A DNA stretch of 64,000 nt from Candidatus Saganbacteria bacterium. Its GTDB lineage: Bacteria > Margulisbacteria > WOR-1 > XYC2-FULL-46-14 > XYC2-FULL-37-10. The translations under genes and the position numbers were made by a program. Positions 56,717 through 64,000 of the stretch are shown here, in pieces. Numbering within the stretch: position 1 is the first letter of the stretch; the number at the start of each line of letters is the position of its first letter. The notes under the pieces were generated by a model. It had not been told where the DNA came from. It did not search any database and saw nothing but the letters and a program-made list of their open reading frames with translations. Where the stretch lies: positions 21,825 to 85,824 of the forward strand of contig JACRPL010000009.1 in NCBI GenBank assembly GCA_016223245.1, in the 5' to 3' direction.

Positions 56717-59125
56717 ATGTTTAGACCTGCTTTGAGCCTCAAAAGTTTCTTGATGTCCTTGGCCCTCTTATTCTCGGGTCTTGCCGGAATGTCATTCGCA
56801 GGGGAGACCGATCTTATCGTCCCAAATTTGAGCTTGGTCAAATTCTTGGGCGTCGACGGGCATTCACTGCTTTTATGGGGCATGCTTGTTTGCGTCTTCG
56901 GATTTATTTTCGGATTGGTGCAATTTATTGAGATATCCAGGATGAAAGTCCATAGGCTTATGAAGGAAGTCTCCGAGCTTATTTTTGAAACTTGTAAGAC
57001 ATATCTTTTTGAACAAGGCAAATTCATAGTAACACTCGAAATACTTATCGGTTTTGTCATAATCGCATACTTTGGGGGCCTTCGGCACTTTGTAGCTACA
57101 AAAGTGCTTGTCATCCTTTTATCAAGCATTCTAGGCATTGCCGGCAGTTATTTTGTCGCGTGGTTCGGCATGAGAATAAACACGATGGCCAATTCCGCTT
57201 GCGCTTTCGCGAGTTTAGAAGGCGAACCTTATCCTGTTTACGAGATCCCCGTCAAAGCCGGGATGAGCATAGGAATGCTTCTTGTTAGCATTGAGTTGTT
57301 CATGATGCTTGGCATATTGCTTTTTATCGATCCAAGCTACGCGGGATCGTGTTTCATCGGTTTTGCCATAGGTGAATCGCTTGGAGCTACTGTGCTTAGG
57401 ATCGCGGGGGGTATTTTTACAAAGATAGCGGATATCGGCTCCGATCTAATGAAGATCGCTTTCAAATTAAAAGAAGATGATCCCCGCAACCCCGGTGTTA
57501 TTGCCGACTGCGTCGGAGACAATGCCGGAGATTCCGTAGGGCCAACGGCCGACGGATTTGAAACATACGGCGTAACAGGCGTTGCTCTTATTACATTTAT
57601 TTTGATCGCCATCAAAGACCCTGCATTCCAGGTCCAGCTTTTGGTCTGGATCTTCTCGATGAGGGTCATTATGATAGCCGCGAGCGCCATATCCTACTGG
57701 ATGAACGGTTTCTTGGCGGCAAGGCGTTACGGGCTTGCAAAAGAAATGAATTACGAAGCGCCTCTTTCTTCGCTTGTTTGGATCACATCCATTATCTCTA
57801 TCATTATGACATTCTTATTCTCTTATCTTCTTATCCCTGAACTCGGCGGCGGGGCACTTTGGTGGAAACTGGCAAGCATTATCACATGCGGAACGATTGC
57901 GGGGGCCATTATTCCCGAGCTTGTCAAATTCTTTACTTCTACCGAATCTTCTTTTGTGAACAATATTTTGCAGTTCTCCAAGAAGGGCGGAGCATCCCTT
58001 AACATACTTTCAGGATTAACAGCCGGGAACTTTAGCGCGTACTGGATGGGGATGGTATTTATGTTCCTCATGGGAATCGCTTATCTTTTCAGCTTGATGG
58101 GTTTAGGTTCTCTTATGATCAATCCCGCTATTTTCGCTTTTGGCCTGGTTGCTTTCGGGTTTCTCGGTATGGGACCGGTCACTATTGCTGTTGATTCGTA
58201 CGGGCCAATAGCCGACAACGCGCAATCGATCTATGAGCTTTCTCTTATCGAAAAACATCACAATGTTAAGGACGAGATCTTCAAAGATTTCGGTTTTGTC
58301 CCGGATTTTGAAAAAGCGAAGCATCATCTCGAATCAAATGACGGGGCGGGAAATACATTTAAAGCTACGGCAAAACCAGTTCTTATAGGCACTGCTGTCG
58401 TTGGCGCTACAACAATGATCTTTTCGATAATTATGATTTTGACCCATGGCTTGACTTTGAATATCGATAAACTTTCGATCATATATCCTCCATTTTTCTT
58501 GGGATTGCTTGCTGGCGGCGCAGTCATTTATTGGTTCACGGGAGCATCGATCCATGCGGTAACTGCAGGAGCCTATCAAGCAGTCGCTTTCATTAAAGAC
58601 AACATCAAGCTTGCCGAAGAGCATGGGAATAAGGCGTCGCTTGAGGACAGTAAACGAGTGGTCGCAATATGCACGAAATTCGTACAAAAAGGCATGATAA
58701 ACATTTTCCTTGTCATCTTGTTCTCGACTTTGGCGTTCGCATGCCTTAACTCTTTCTTATTTATAGGATATCTGGTTTCTATCGCTTTATTTGGCCTTTT
58801 CCAAGCCATCTTTATGGCGAATGCCGGCGGCGCTTGGGATAATGCCAAAAAATTGGTTGAAGTAAAATTTCGCCATATGAAGGGCACGGAGCTTCATGAC
58901 GCGACAATTGTAGGTGATACTGTAGGCGATCCGTTCAAGGATACGTCATCGGTTGCGATTAACCCATTGATCAAATTCACGACATTGTTCGGGTTGCTCG
59001 CGATCGAAATTGCGATAGAATTGAGCCGTGCGACAAATCTGATATTGTCGACAATATTCTTAGTGATCTCATTCATATTTGTTTACAGGTCGTTTACAGA
59101 TATGAAAATTGCGGATATCGACTAG
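56717..59125 (+). CDS. hppA: Membrane-bound proton-pumping pyrophosphatase
   Basis: 802 residues from ATG 56717 (AAGGAAG upstream; an earlier ATG at 56690 is less likely). About 16 membrane helices and a signal-like N-terminus. EDDPRNPGVIADCVGDNAGD is the diphosphate-binding loop, and DNAKKLVEV with GDTVGDPFKDTSS is the second conserved loop. The motif normally read as G-N-T-T-A-A/K-A is GNTFKATAKP: the Lys points to the K+-independent H+-pumping type. SVGPTADGFETYGV replaces the usual C-A-G-M-A-A-D-L-F-E, marking a divergent branch. It conserves energy from PPi as a proton gradient. Confidence 0.92.
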   Translation: MFRPALSLKSFLMSLALLFSGLAGMSFAGETDLIVPNLSLVKFLGVDGHSLLLWGMLVCVFGFIFGLVQFIEISRMKVHRLMKEVSELIFETCKTYLFEQGKFIVTLEILIGFVIIAYFGGLRHFVATKVLVILLSSILGIAGSYFVAWFGMRINTMANSACAFASLEGEPYPVYEIPVKAGMSIGMLLVSIELFMMLGILLFIDPSYAGSCFIGFAIGESLGATVLRIAGGIFTKIADIGSDLMKIAFKLKEDDPRNPGVIADCVGDNAGDSVGPTADGFETYGVTGVALITFILIAIKDPAFQVQLLVWIFSMRVIMIAASAISYWMNGFLAARRYGLAKEMNYEAPLSSLVWITSIISIIMTFLFSYLLIPELGGGALWWKLASIITCGTIAGAIIPELVKFFTSTESSFVNNILQFSKKGGASLNILSGLTAGNFSAYWMGMVFMFLMGIAYLFSLMGLGSLMINPAIFAFGLVAFGFLGMGPVTIAVDSYGPIADNAQSIYELSLIEKHHNVKDEIFKDFGFVPDFEKAKHHLESNDGAGNTFKATAKPVLIGTAVVGATTMIFSIIMILTHGLTLNIDKLSIIYPPFFLGLLAGGAVIYWFTGASIHAVTAGAYQAVAFIKDNIKLAEEHGNKASLEDSKRVVAICTKFVQKGMINIFLVILFSTLAFACLNSFLFIGYLVSIALFGLFQAIFMANAGGAWDNAKKLVEVKFRHMKGTELHDATIVGDTVGDPFKDTSSVAINPLIKFTTLFGLLAIEIAIELSRATNLILSTIFLVISFIFVYRSFTDMKIADID

Positions 59126-59129
59126 TTAT

Positions 59130-59192
59130 CGCGTAGGCACCCCTCTTAGGGGTGCAAAAGAAAGAACCGAGCCTAAGAGGCTCGGCTACGCG
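59130..59192. terminator. Three-stem element between convergent hppA and polX
   Basis: Outer stem CGCGTAG/CTACGCG encloses two hairpins, GCACCCCTCTTAGGGGTGC (59137-59155) and CCGAGCCTAAGAGGCTCGG (59167-59185). The hairpin tips CCTCTTAGG and CCTAAGAGG are exact reverse complements, so the whole is a palindrome of palindromes. Possibly a bidirectional terminator; no long U-tract. Confidence 0.5.
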
Positions 59193-59195
59193 GAG

Positions 59196-60914
59196 TTATT
59201 TTAATGCCTTAATAAATTTCTCGTAGGGCAGGGTATTTAATATATCTTGTTTTTCCAGCCATCCGCGCCTTGCGACCAGTACACCGTACTTCATCAGATG
59301 GAGATGTCCTGTTCGATGCGAATCGGTTGAGATGATCATTTTAACTCCGAGCTTCTTTGCTCGCATGCACCAAATATCGGTTAGGTCCAGCCTGTTAGGA
59401 TATGAATTTATCTCAACTGCAGTACCTGTTTTTTTACATGCTTTCAAAACTTCTTCCATATCGACATCGTATGGAGCCCTTTCTCCAATGAGCCGTCCAG
59501 ATGGGTGGCCTAAAACTTTTACATATGGATTATTTACGGCTTTAATTATCCTTTCGGTTATTTTATCTTTTTGCATCTTGAAGTTCGAGTGCACAGAGGC
59601 AATGACAAAATCGAATTGTTTTAATATTTCGTCTTTGTAATCCATGGATCCATCAGGCTTAATATCGCATTCAACGCCTGCCAAAATATGGATCCCATGA
59701 ATATGCTTTGCCGCATCTTTTATTTCTTTTATTTGGGCAAGGGCTTCGATTGAAGTTAATCCTCCCGCAACCCGAGTCGAGACCGAATGGTCTGTAATTG
59801 CAATATATTCATAACCTATTTTTTTCGCGGCTACAGCCATTTCTTCTATTGTGTTTGAACCATCGGATGTTTTCGTATGCATGTGCAGGTCTCCGCGGAT
59901 ATCTTTTAGTTCAATAAGTTTCGGAAGCTTTCCTTCCTTTGCCGTTTCGAATTCTCCTCGCATTTCGCGAAGTTCGGGCGGGATAAAATCAAAACCGAAT
60001 TTTGTGAACATATCTTCTTCCGTTTCCCCGCCGATCTGTTTTCCTTTTTTGTCGAAGATGCCGTATTCATTGATTTTCCATCCTTTTTCTTGGGCAAGCT
60101 GTCTTATATGTATATTATGTCCTTTTGATCCTGTAAAATAATGCGCCGCCGCGCCAAAACTTTTTTTGGGCACAACTCTTAAGTCGGCTTGCATGCCATT
60201 TTTCATGATAACAGAAGATTTGGTTTCGCCGCGGGCGAGGACCCTATCCACAAGTGTTAGTTTTGTGAATTTGTCAATTATCTTTTCAGGTTTTTTTGAA
60301 ATTACCAGTATGTCTATATCGCCTATAGTTTCCTGTCCGCGCCGAAGCGATCCGGCAACCATTATGTCATCTATTTCTTCAACATCTTTCAGTTCCTTTA
60401 ACAGCGCTTCGGCATATTCGGTCGCTTCCGATATCAAAAATCTTCCGTGTGCTTTCTTTTTGAGCTCGATGCCTTTTTTAATGTTTTCTATCTTTTTTTC
60501 TTTGAATCCGGGGATGTCCTTTAATATCCCATTTTTTATCGCGGCTTCAAGCTGTGCGGGGGACGAAATCTTGAATTTTTTATGGAGCAGCATTGCGGTT
60601 TTGGGACCTAGCCCCGGTATCTCCAATAGTTTTATGAAATCCGGCGGGAATTCTTTCAGGAGCTCCTTGTATTTTGTGATCTTGCCGTGTTTTATCAGTT
60701 CTTCAATATGTTCGGCAATGGATTTTCCGACCCCGGGGATCTCTTCAAGGGCTTTTAATCCCCCCGAATCGTATAGATCGTTAATGTTTTTTGAAAGGCT
60801 TTCGATCGATTGCGCGGCTCTTTGGTATGCTTTTATTTTAAAAGGGTTTTTGCCTTTTAATTCAAGAAGTTCGGCGATCTGTGAAAATATTTTTGATATG
60901 CCCAAGTTTTCCAT
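59196..60914 (-). CDS. polX: PolX family DNA polymerase with PHP domain
   Basis: 572 residues. N-terminal helix-hairpin-helix part (IAELLELKGKNPFKIKAYQR; EIPGVGKSIAEHI), polymerase beta-type palm (VAGSLRRGQETIGDIDILV with the D-x-D pair and Asp in MQADLRVV) and a C-terminal PHP domain (GDLHMHTKTSDGS; later HPSGRLIG, DSHRTGHL) with 3'-5' exonuclease or AP endonuclease metal ligands. Base excision repair. TAAAAT with a TG extension ends seven bases before the ATG, so the message is probably leaderless. Its first 16 codons plus promoter are duplicated at 63771-63839. Confidence 0.93.
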   Translation of the reverse strand: MENLGISKIFSQIAELLELKGKNPFKIKAYQRAAQSIESLSKNINDLYDSGGLKALEEIPGVGKSIAEHIEELIKHGKITKYKELLKEFPPDFIKLLEIPGLGPKTAMLLHKKFKISSPAQLEAAIKNGILKDIPGFKEKKIENIKKGIELKKKAHGRFLISEATEYAEALLKELKDVEEIDDIMVAGSLRRGQETIGDIDILVISKKPEKIIDKFTKLTLVDRVLARGETKSSVIMKNGMQADLRVVPKKSFGAAAHYFTGSKGHNIHIRQLAQEKGWKINEYGIFDKKGKQIGGETEEDMFTKFGFDFIPPELREMRGEFETAKEGKLPKLIELKDIRGDLHMHTKTSDGSNTIEEMAVAAKKIGYEYIAITDHSVSTRVAGGLTSIEALAQIKEIKDAAKHIHGIHILAGVECDIKPDGSMDYKDEILKQFDFVIASVHSNFKMQKDKITERIIKAVNNPYVKVLGHPSGRLIGERAPYDVDMEEVLKACKKTGTAVEINSYPNRLDLTDIWCMRAKKLGVKMIISTDSHRTGHLHLMKYGVLVARRGWLEKQDILNTLPYEKFIKALK

Positions 60915-60934
60915 AAAGGTATTTTATCAGAAAA
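60866..60934. repeat. Direct repeat, left copy (polX start and promoter)
   Basis: 69 bases covering the first 16 codons of polX, its start codon and its -10 region. Matches 63771-63839 at 64 of 69 positions without gaps. The two copies bracket the toxin-antitoxin island. Confidence 0.9.
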
Positions 60935-61140
60935 ACAAGTGAAATTCCCGCGGGTAAATGAAAGGGCCTTTACCGTCTCATGATGAAGCCGTGAGAAAGA
61001 TCTTTAGGCCGAGAAAAAACTCGATCGAGATAATGGTCGAGAATTAAGACGACAAAGCCATTGTATTGCCGATTATCAGCATATTTTTCTTCGATTCCCT
61101 GATTTTGGAAACACTACGCCTATTTGTTAATGAGCCACAA
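60935..61140. other. Gene-free stretch before hipB
   Basis: About 200 bases between polX and the hip promoter hold no open frame with a start and no clear signal beyond a few short inverted repeats. It may be debris from the insertion that brought the toxin-antitoxin genes. Confidence 0.4.
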
Positions 61141-61145
61141 AAGTC

Positions 61146-61175
61146 TTGACAATTGTACTGCTATGGCGGTAAAAT
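61146..61175 (+). promoter_or_regulatory. Promoter TTGACA-N18-TAAAAT for hipBST
   Basis: TTGACA (61146-61151) and TAAAAT (61170-61175), spacer 18. Operator copy 1 lies between the two boxes and covers the start of the -10. Confidence 0.65.
61156..61171. promoter_or_regulatory. Putative HipB operator 1
   Basis: TACTGCTATGGCGGTA, an imperfect palindrome (TAC-Y-GC, four bases, GC-R-GTA), between the -35 and -10 boxes. The identical 16 bases recur at 61227-61242, inside hipB. Confidence 0.6.
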
Positions 61176-61197
61176 ATGTCTTATAAGAAGGGATTAC

Positions 61198-61461
61198 ATG
61201 GGAAAACCAAAAGAAACGCATGAAATTACTGCTATGGCGGTAAGAAACGCCGGTGAAATCGGGGAAATTGTCAGGTTACACAGAGAAAAAGCCAATTTGA
61301 CACAATTGGAACTGGCGGAACTATCGGGAGTAGGGAAAACAGTAATTTTTGATATTGAAAAAGGGAAAACAACCGTAAAAATTGCAACCTTATTAAAGGT
61401 TTTTAGATCTCTGAATATTTCTATGGCTTTGGGTGGTCCGATTTTGATGGATTTTAAATGA
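61198..61461 (+). CDS. hipB: HipB-like XRE antitoxin/repressor
   Basis: 87 residues from ATG 61198 (AGAAGGGA upstream). XRE helix-turn-helix: GEIVRLHREKANLTQLELAE, then LSGVGKTVIFDIEKGKTTVK, and a C-terminal strand ILMDFK that would pair in a dimer as in HipB. First gene of a three-gene set joined by ATGA overlaps. In hip systems it represses the operon with its partners. Its coding sequence contains the second copy of the operator-like palindrome. Confidence 0.8.
   Translation: MGKPKETHEITAMAVRNAGEIGEIVRLHREKANLTQLELAELSGVGKTVIFDIEKGKTTVKIATLLKVFRSLNISMALGGPILMDFK
61227..61242. promoter_or_regulatory. Putative HipB operator 2, inside hipB
   Basis: Exact copy of the 16-bp palindrome at 61156-61171 (17 bases identical including the next A), centre 71 bases downstream, about seven helical turns. 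Confidence 0.5.
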
Positions 61462-61769
61462 GAAAAGCAAATGTGTATTTTTTAGGGGTATTAGCCGGGA
61501 TCCTTGAAGAAATTGAAAAGAACAAGCGCTATAAATTTGTTTATGAAAGCGGCCAGGCCAAAGATTCAATATCTTTGACCATGCCGGTAAAACAAAATGA
61601 ATACATCTTCGAATGCTTTCCTCCGTTCTTTGACGGCCTGTTACCTGAAGGAATGATGCTTCAAGGGCTTATCCGAAGATTAAAGATAGATAGCAATGAT
61701 CTTTTTGGGCAACTTATGGCAGTGGGCCACGATATGGTCGGCGCGGTGACGGTTGAGGAAAGAATATGA
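61458..61769 (+). CDS. hipS: HipS-like small protein (HipA N-subdomain 1)
   Basis: 103 residues corresponding to the N-terminal subdomain of HipA: VYFLGVLAGILEEIEKNKRY, the FPPFFDGLLPEGMMLQGLIR core and a final GHDMVGAVTVEE. In bipartite hipAB this region is part of the toxin; here it is a separate protein ending before the kinase starts. This matches the tripartite hipBST arrangement, in which HipS is the antitoxin that blocks the kinase. ATGA overlaps on both sides. Confidence 0.8.
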   Translation: MRKANVYFLGVLAGILEEIEKNKRYKFVYESGQAKDSISLTMPVKQNEYIFECFPPFFDGLLPEGMMLQGLIRRLKIDSNDLFGQLMAVGHDMVGAVTVEERI

Positions 61770-62731
61770 ATCGATGCCCAATCACCTATGAAGAGTGCGG
61801 TCATGAAAAGTATTCAAAAAACGGGTTAAAGCTGTTGTCCCCGGGCCTTTTAGCTCTAAATGATTTTCCTTATTCCGCGAAAGAACAAATTGACGAGGCC
61901 GTCGCCAGAGCTGAAAAAATGTCCATCCAGGGGATCCAGCCAAAATTGAGCGTGAGGCTCAATATCAGGGAACAAATCTTTGAAGTAGTTGATGCCGGAG
62001 GCAATTACATCATCAAGCCGCAGCATGAACATTATGTTGATCTTCCCCAAAATGAAGACCTGACGATGAAACTCGCAAAAACCACAGGGATAGAAACTCC
62101 GCTTCATGGAATGGTTTATTCAAAAGACGGTTCTTTGTCATATTTCATTAAGAGATTCGACAGGCTGCCCAAAAATAGAAAAGTTCCGCTTGAAGATTTC
62201 GCGCAGTTGGCGGGCAAAAGCCGGCAGACAAAATACGATTGTTCAATGGAAAAAGTAGCGGAAATTATCGAATCTTATTGTACTTTTCCCGCAATTGAGA
62301 AAATTAAATTGTTCAAACTGGTGCTTTTTAACTATCTAGTCGGGAATGAAGATATGCACTTGAAGAATTATTCTTTGATCAGGATAGACGGCAGGATCCA
62401 ATTATCGCCTGCGTATGACCTTATCAATACCACCATAGCGATAAAAGGGGCTACCGAAGAACTCGCGCTTACTCTCGCGGGCAAAAAAAAGAATATTAAA
62501 AGAGGGGATTTGTTTGAGTATTTCGCGCGGCAAAAACTGGAACTTAATGACAGCTCCATAACGGGGGTTGTGAACGATTTGCGCACAGGGATCGATAAAT
62601 GGCCGCAAATAATCGGGAGCAGTTTTCTTTCTTCGGACTTTAGAGAGAAATACATCCGCTTGTTCAGAGAACGATCCGGAAAAATCTTTGCCGCCCCGGG
62701 GACAAAAGATATCGGATATTTCAGAGTTTAG
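61766..62731 (+). CDS. hipT: HipT-like serine/threonine kinase toxin
   Basis: 321 residues, HipA-type kinase core lacking the N-subdomain. Gly-rich loop MSIQGIQPKLSVRL with the Ser that becomes autophosphorylated in this family, Lys in NYIIKPQ, catalytic GNEDMHLKNYSLI (Asp and Asn) and metal-binding Asp in LSPAYDLINT. All kinase residues appear intact, so it should be active. The E. coli O127 counterpart phosphorylates tryptophanyl-tRNA synthetase; the target here is unknown. Starts at the hipS stop. Confidence 0.85.
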   Translation: MNRCPITYEECGHEKYSKNGLKLLSPGLLALNDFPYSAKEQIDEAVARAEKMSIQGIQPKLSVRLNIREQIFEVVDAGGNYIIKPQHEHYVDLPQNEDLTMKLAKTTGIETPLHGMVYSKDGSLSYFIKRFDRLPKNRKVPLEDFAQLAGKSRQTKYDCSMEKVAEIIESYCTFPAIEKIKLFKLVLFNYLVGNEDMHLKNYSLIRIDGRIQLSPAYDLINTTIAIKGATEELALTLAGKKKNIKRGDLFEYFARQKLELNDSSITGVVNDLRTGIDKWPQIIGSSFLSSDFREKYIRLFRERSGKIFAAPGTKDIGYFRV

Positions 62732-62782
62732 CATGGGGATATTATACAGGAAGAAAGGCCGGCATTTCCATGAGAATATGAT

Positions 62783-62820
62783 GACTAATAATGTTAGTCA
62801 TATGACTAAATAAGTTAGTC
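62783..62820. promoter_or_regulatory. Twin palindromic operators
   Basis: GACTAATAATGTTAGTC (62783-62799) and GACTAAATAAGTTAGTC (62804-62820), both of the form GACTAA-N5-TTAGTC. Centres are 21 bases apart, two helical turns. The inner halves also form a 16-bp perfect palindrome. They end one base before the -35 box region. Confidence 0.75.
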
Positions 62821-62821
62821 G

Positions 62822-62850
62822 TTGTAATATATATGGCATCTTGTTATAAT
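62822..62850 (+). promoter_or_regulatory. Promoter TTGTAA-N17-TATAAT
   Basis: TTGTAA (62822-62827), TATAAT (62845-62850). The predicted +1 at 62857 is the A of the ATG, so the message is leaderless. Confidence 0.7.
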
Positions 62851-62856
62851 TAAAAC

Positions 62857-63186
62857 ATGCTTGAGCCGATATTGGGAAACATTGTTAAAGAAAAAATATT
62901 GCTGATATTGCTTACGCGGAGAGAAGCCCACGCTAGAGATATTTCTTCTGTGTGCAGCATGCATTTGCTGTCGGTCCAAAACCAATTAAAAAAGCTGGAA
63001 AGGGGAGGGGTCCTGTGTAGTTCTATGAAAGGGAGGACGAGATTATATGAATTTAATCCCCGTTATCCATTTATTGAAGAATTAAATAACTTATTAAAAA
63101 AAGCGCTGTTATTTATTCCAAAAGAAGAAAAGGAAAGATATTATTCTGCCAGGATGCGCCCAAGGCGAGCCGGAAAACCGATTTGA
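62857..63186 (+). CDS. Winged-helix regulator, putative antitoxin
   Basis: 109 residues. ArsR/MarR-like winged helix: LTRREAHARDISSVCSMHLL and SVQNQLKKLERGGVLCSSMK, then the wing GRTRLYEFNPRYPFIEEL. The C-terminus is basic. Overlaps the nucleotidyltransferase start by four bases. The twin operators upstream are its probable binding sites. Similar regulator-nucleotidyltransferase pairs are widespread in uncultivated bacteria. Confidence 0.75.
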   Translation: MLEPILGNIVKEKILLILLTRREAHARDISSVCSMHLLSVQNQLKKLERGGVLCSSMKGRTRLYEFNPRYPFIEELNNLLKKALLFIPKEEKERYYSARMRPRRAGKPI

Positions 63187-63752
63187 AGAAACGCCTAAAT
63201 TACAAGACGATCCCAATTAAAAAACTGGCGATATTGATATCGTCCCAATTGAAGAAGAACGGGATCGAAGTGGTATTGACAGGCGGCGCCTGTGTCACGA
63301 TATATACAACAAACGAATACCAATCCATGGATCTGGATTTTGTCGCGAACGGGATCGAATACCAGAAAAAAGCGATCAAAGCCTCGATGGAGGAAATAGG
63401 GTTTAAGTTAAATGCCCAGAATTATTTTGCAAGGAGCGATTGCCCGTTTTTTGTTGAATTTTTGCCGCCGCCATTGTCTATAGGCAAAGAGCCCGTAAAA
63501 GGGATAAAAACAATTAGATCCGGGACCGGAATATTATTTTTGTTAAGCCCGACTGAATGCGTAAAAGACCGGCTTGCCGGATTTTATTTTTGGGATGACA
63601 TGCAGTCATTGGAACAGGCAAAAATGGTTTCTAAAAAGCACAAGATAAATTTCAATGAGTTGGCGCGCTGGTCGAAAATTGAAGGTAAAAAATCCAAATA
63701 CGATATATTTCTGCGGTTTATTGGCAAGAAAGCAAAGAAAACCCTCTCTTAA
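63183..63752 (+). CDS. Nucleotidyltransferase-like protein, putative toxin
   Basis: 189 residues. VVLTGGACVTIYTTNEYQSM followed by DLDFV gives the Gly-Gly helix and D-x-D pair of the nucleotidyltransferase fold; FFVEFLPPPLSIG supplies the third strand and LLSPTECVKDRLAGFYFWDD the helical end, as in DUF6036/AbiEii-type proteins. Pairs with the winged-helix gene. Third active-looking member of this superfamily in the window. Confidence 0.65.
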   Translation: MKKRLNYKTIPIKKLAILISSQLKKNGIEVVLTGGACVTIYTTNEYQSMDLDFVANGIEYQKKAIKASMEEIGFKLNAQNYFARSDCPFFVEFLPPPLSIGKEPVKGIKTIRSGTGILFLLSPTECVKDRLAGFYFWDDMQSLEQAKMVSKKHKINFNELARWSKIEGKKSKYDIFLRFIGKKAKKTLS

Positions 63753-63770
63753 TTTCAGGATTTAACGCCG

Positions 63771-63839
63771 GAAGCTCGGCGATCTGCGAAAATATTTTTG
63801 ATATGTCCGAGTTTTCCATAAATGTATTTTATCAGAAAA
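63771..63839. repeat. Direct repeat, right copy (truncated duplicate of polX start)
   Basis: Carries a second copy of the polX promoter region, start codon and first 16 codons on the minus strand, then ends abruptly. No rest of polX is present. Confidence 0.9.
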
Positions 63840-64000
63840 TAAATAAAAATAAATAAGTTTTAGGCAATCTGGGGACATGGTGACCCCTCTCACAATTCTT
63901 TACCCCATTAATAGTATTTAAATATATATGGAAGTTGTCGTCAAGGATAATTGGAGGCAGAGTTAATAGGTCGACATCAACTTTTCCATGTTCTTCCGCA
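63840..64000. other. Window end, no certain gene
   Basis: AT-rich start, then a minus-strand frame open from the window edge to about 63850 (for example KVDVDLLTLPPIILDDN) that could be the end of a gene lying outside. Too short to identify. Confidence 0.3.

Overview
The window looks like a chromosomal segment of an uncultivated, anaerobic, diderm bacterium of moderate GC content. A two-membrane envelope is implied by a TolC-type efflux channel, a PorV/FadL-like barrel and a small secreted protein ending in an aromatic-Phe barrel strand. A NADH-module-less complex I, a full F-type ATP synthase, a membrane pyrophosphatase and many small nucleotidyltransferase toxin modules fit candidate lineages such as Margulisbacteria/Saganbacteria (WOR-1). 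That assignment is an impression from gene content, not a measured phylogeny.

Layout. 1-2.5 kb: a TPR protein, a decayed IS4-family transposase fused to the tail of a serine recombinase that runs into tRNA-Glu(CUC), a small membrane protein and a frameshifted secreted protein. 2.6-9.4 kb: envelope precursor and housekeeping genes (wecA/tagO-like, wecB, murA, ybeY, a CNNM/CorC-type protein, pyrG). 9.4-10.7 kb: an AbiEii-like nucleotidyltransferase plus XRE pair with a strong palindromic operator. 10.8-16.8 kb: a thioredoxin-fold lipid-side protein lacking one redox Cys, then on the minus strand a complete tripartite MacAB-TolC-like export operon. 16.9-17.3 kb: an operon of tiny membrane peptides. 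17.4-26.8 kb (minus): nuoABCDHIJKLMN without nuoEFG. 26.8-29.3 kb: a short cobalamin methionine synthase. 29.3-35.8 kb: an unusual island with a 1,333-residue double-AAA+ ClpB-like protein, an unknown partner, an unknown small protein and a TraB/EreA-like protein. 35.8-38.1 kb: rimI and an outer-membrane barrel protein. 38.3-44.6 kb: atpIBEFHAGDC. 44.6-47.2 kb: unknowns and decayed or intact toxin-antitoxin genes plus an exchanger remnant. 47.3-55.2 kb: KimA-like APC permease, carA, an AlbA/Schlafen-type regulator, carB. 55.2-60.9 kb: RRM protein, RNase P RNA, RNase HI, H+-pyrophosphatase, PolX. 60.9-63.8 kb: a toxin-antitoxin island (tripartite hipBST and a winged-helix/nucleotidyltransferase pair) flanked by a 69-bp direct repeat derived from the start of polX.

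Energy metabolism genes form a coherent set: an 11-subunit complex I that must take electrons from something other than NADH, an H+-type ATP synthase and a pyrophosphatase can all share one proton gradient.

The most unusual genome-wide signals are (i) two families of palindromic repeats that sit not only between genes but in frame inside ybeY, metH, carA and probably nuoC, (ii) many promoters whose -10 box lies so close to the start codon that transcripts would be leaderless, and (iii) several toxin-antitoxin modules with clearly readable operators.
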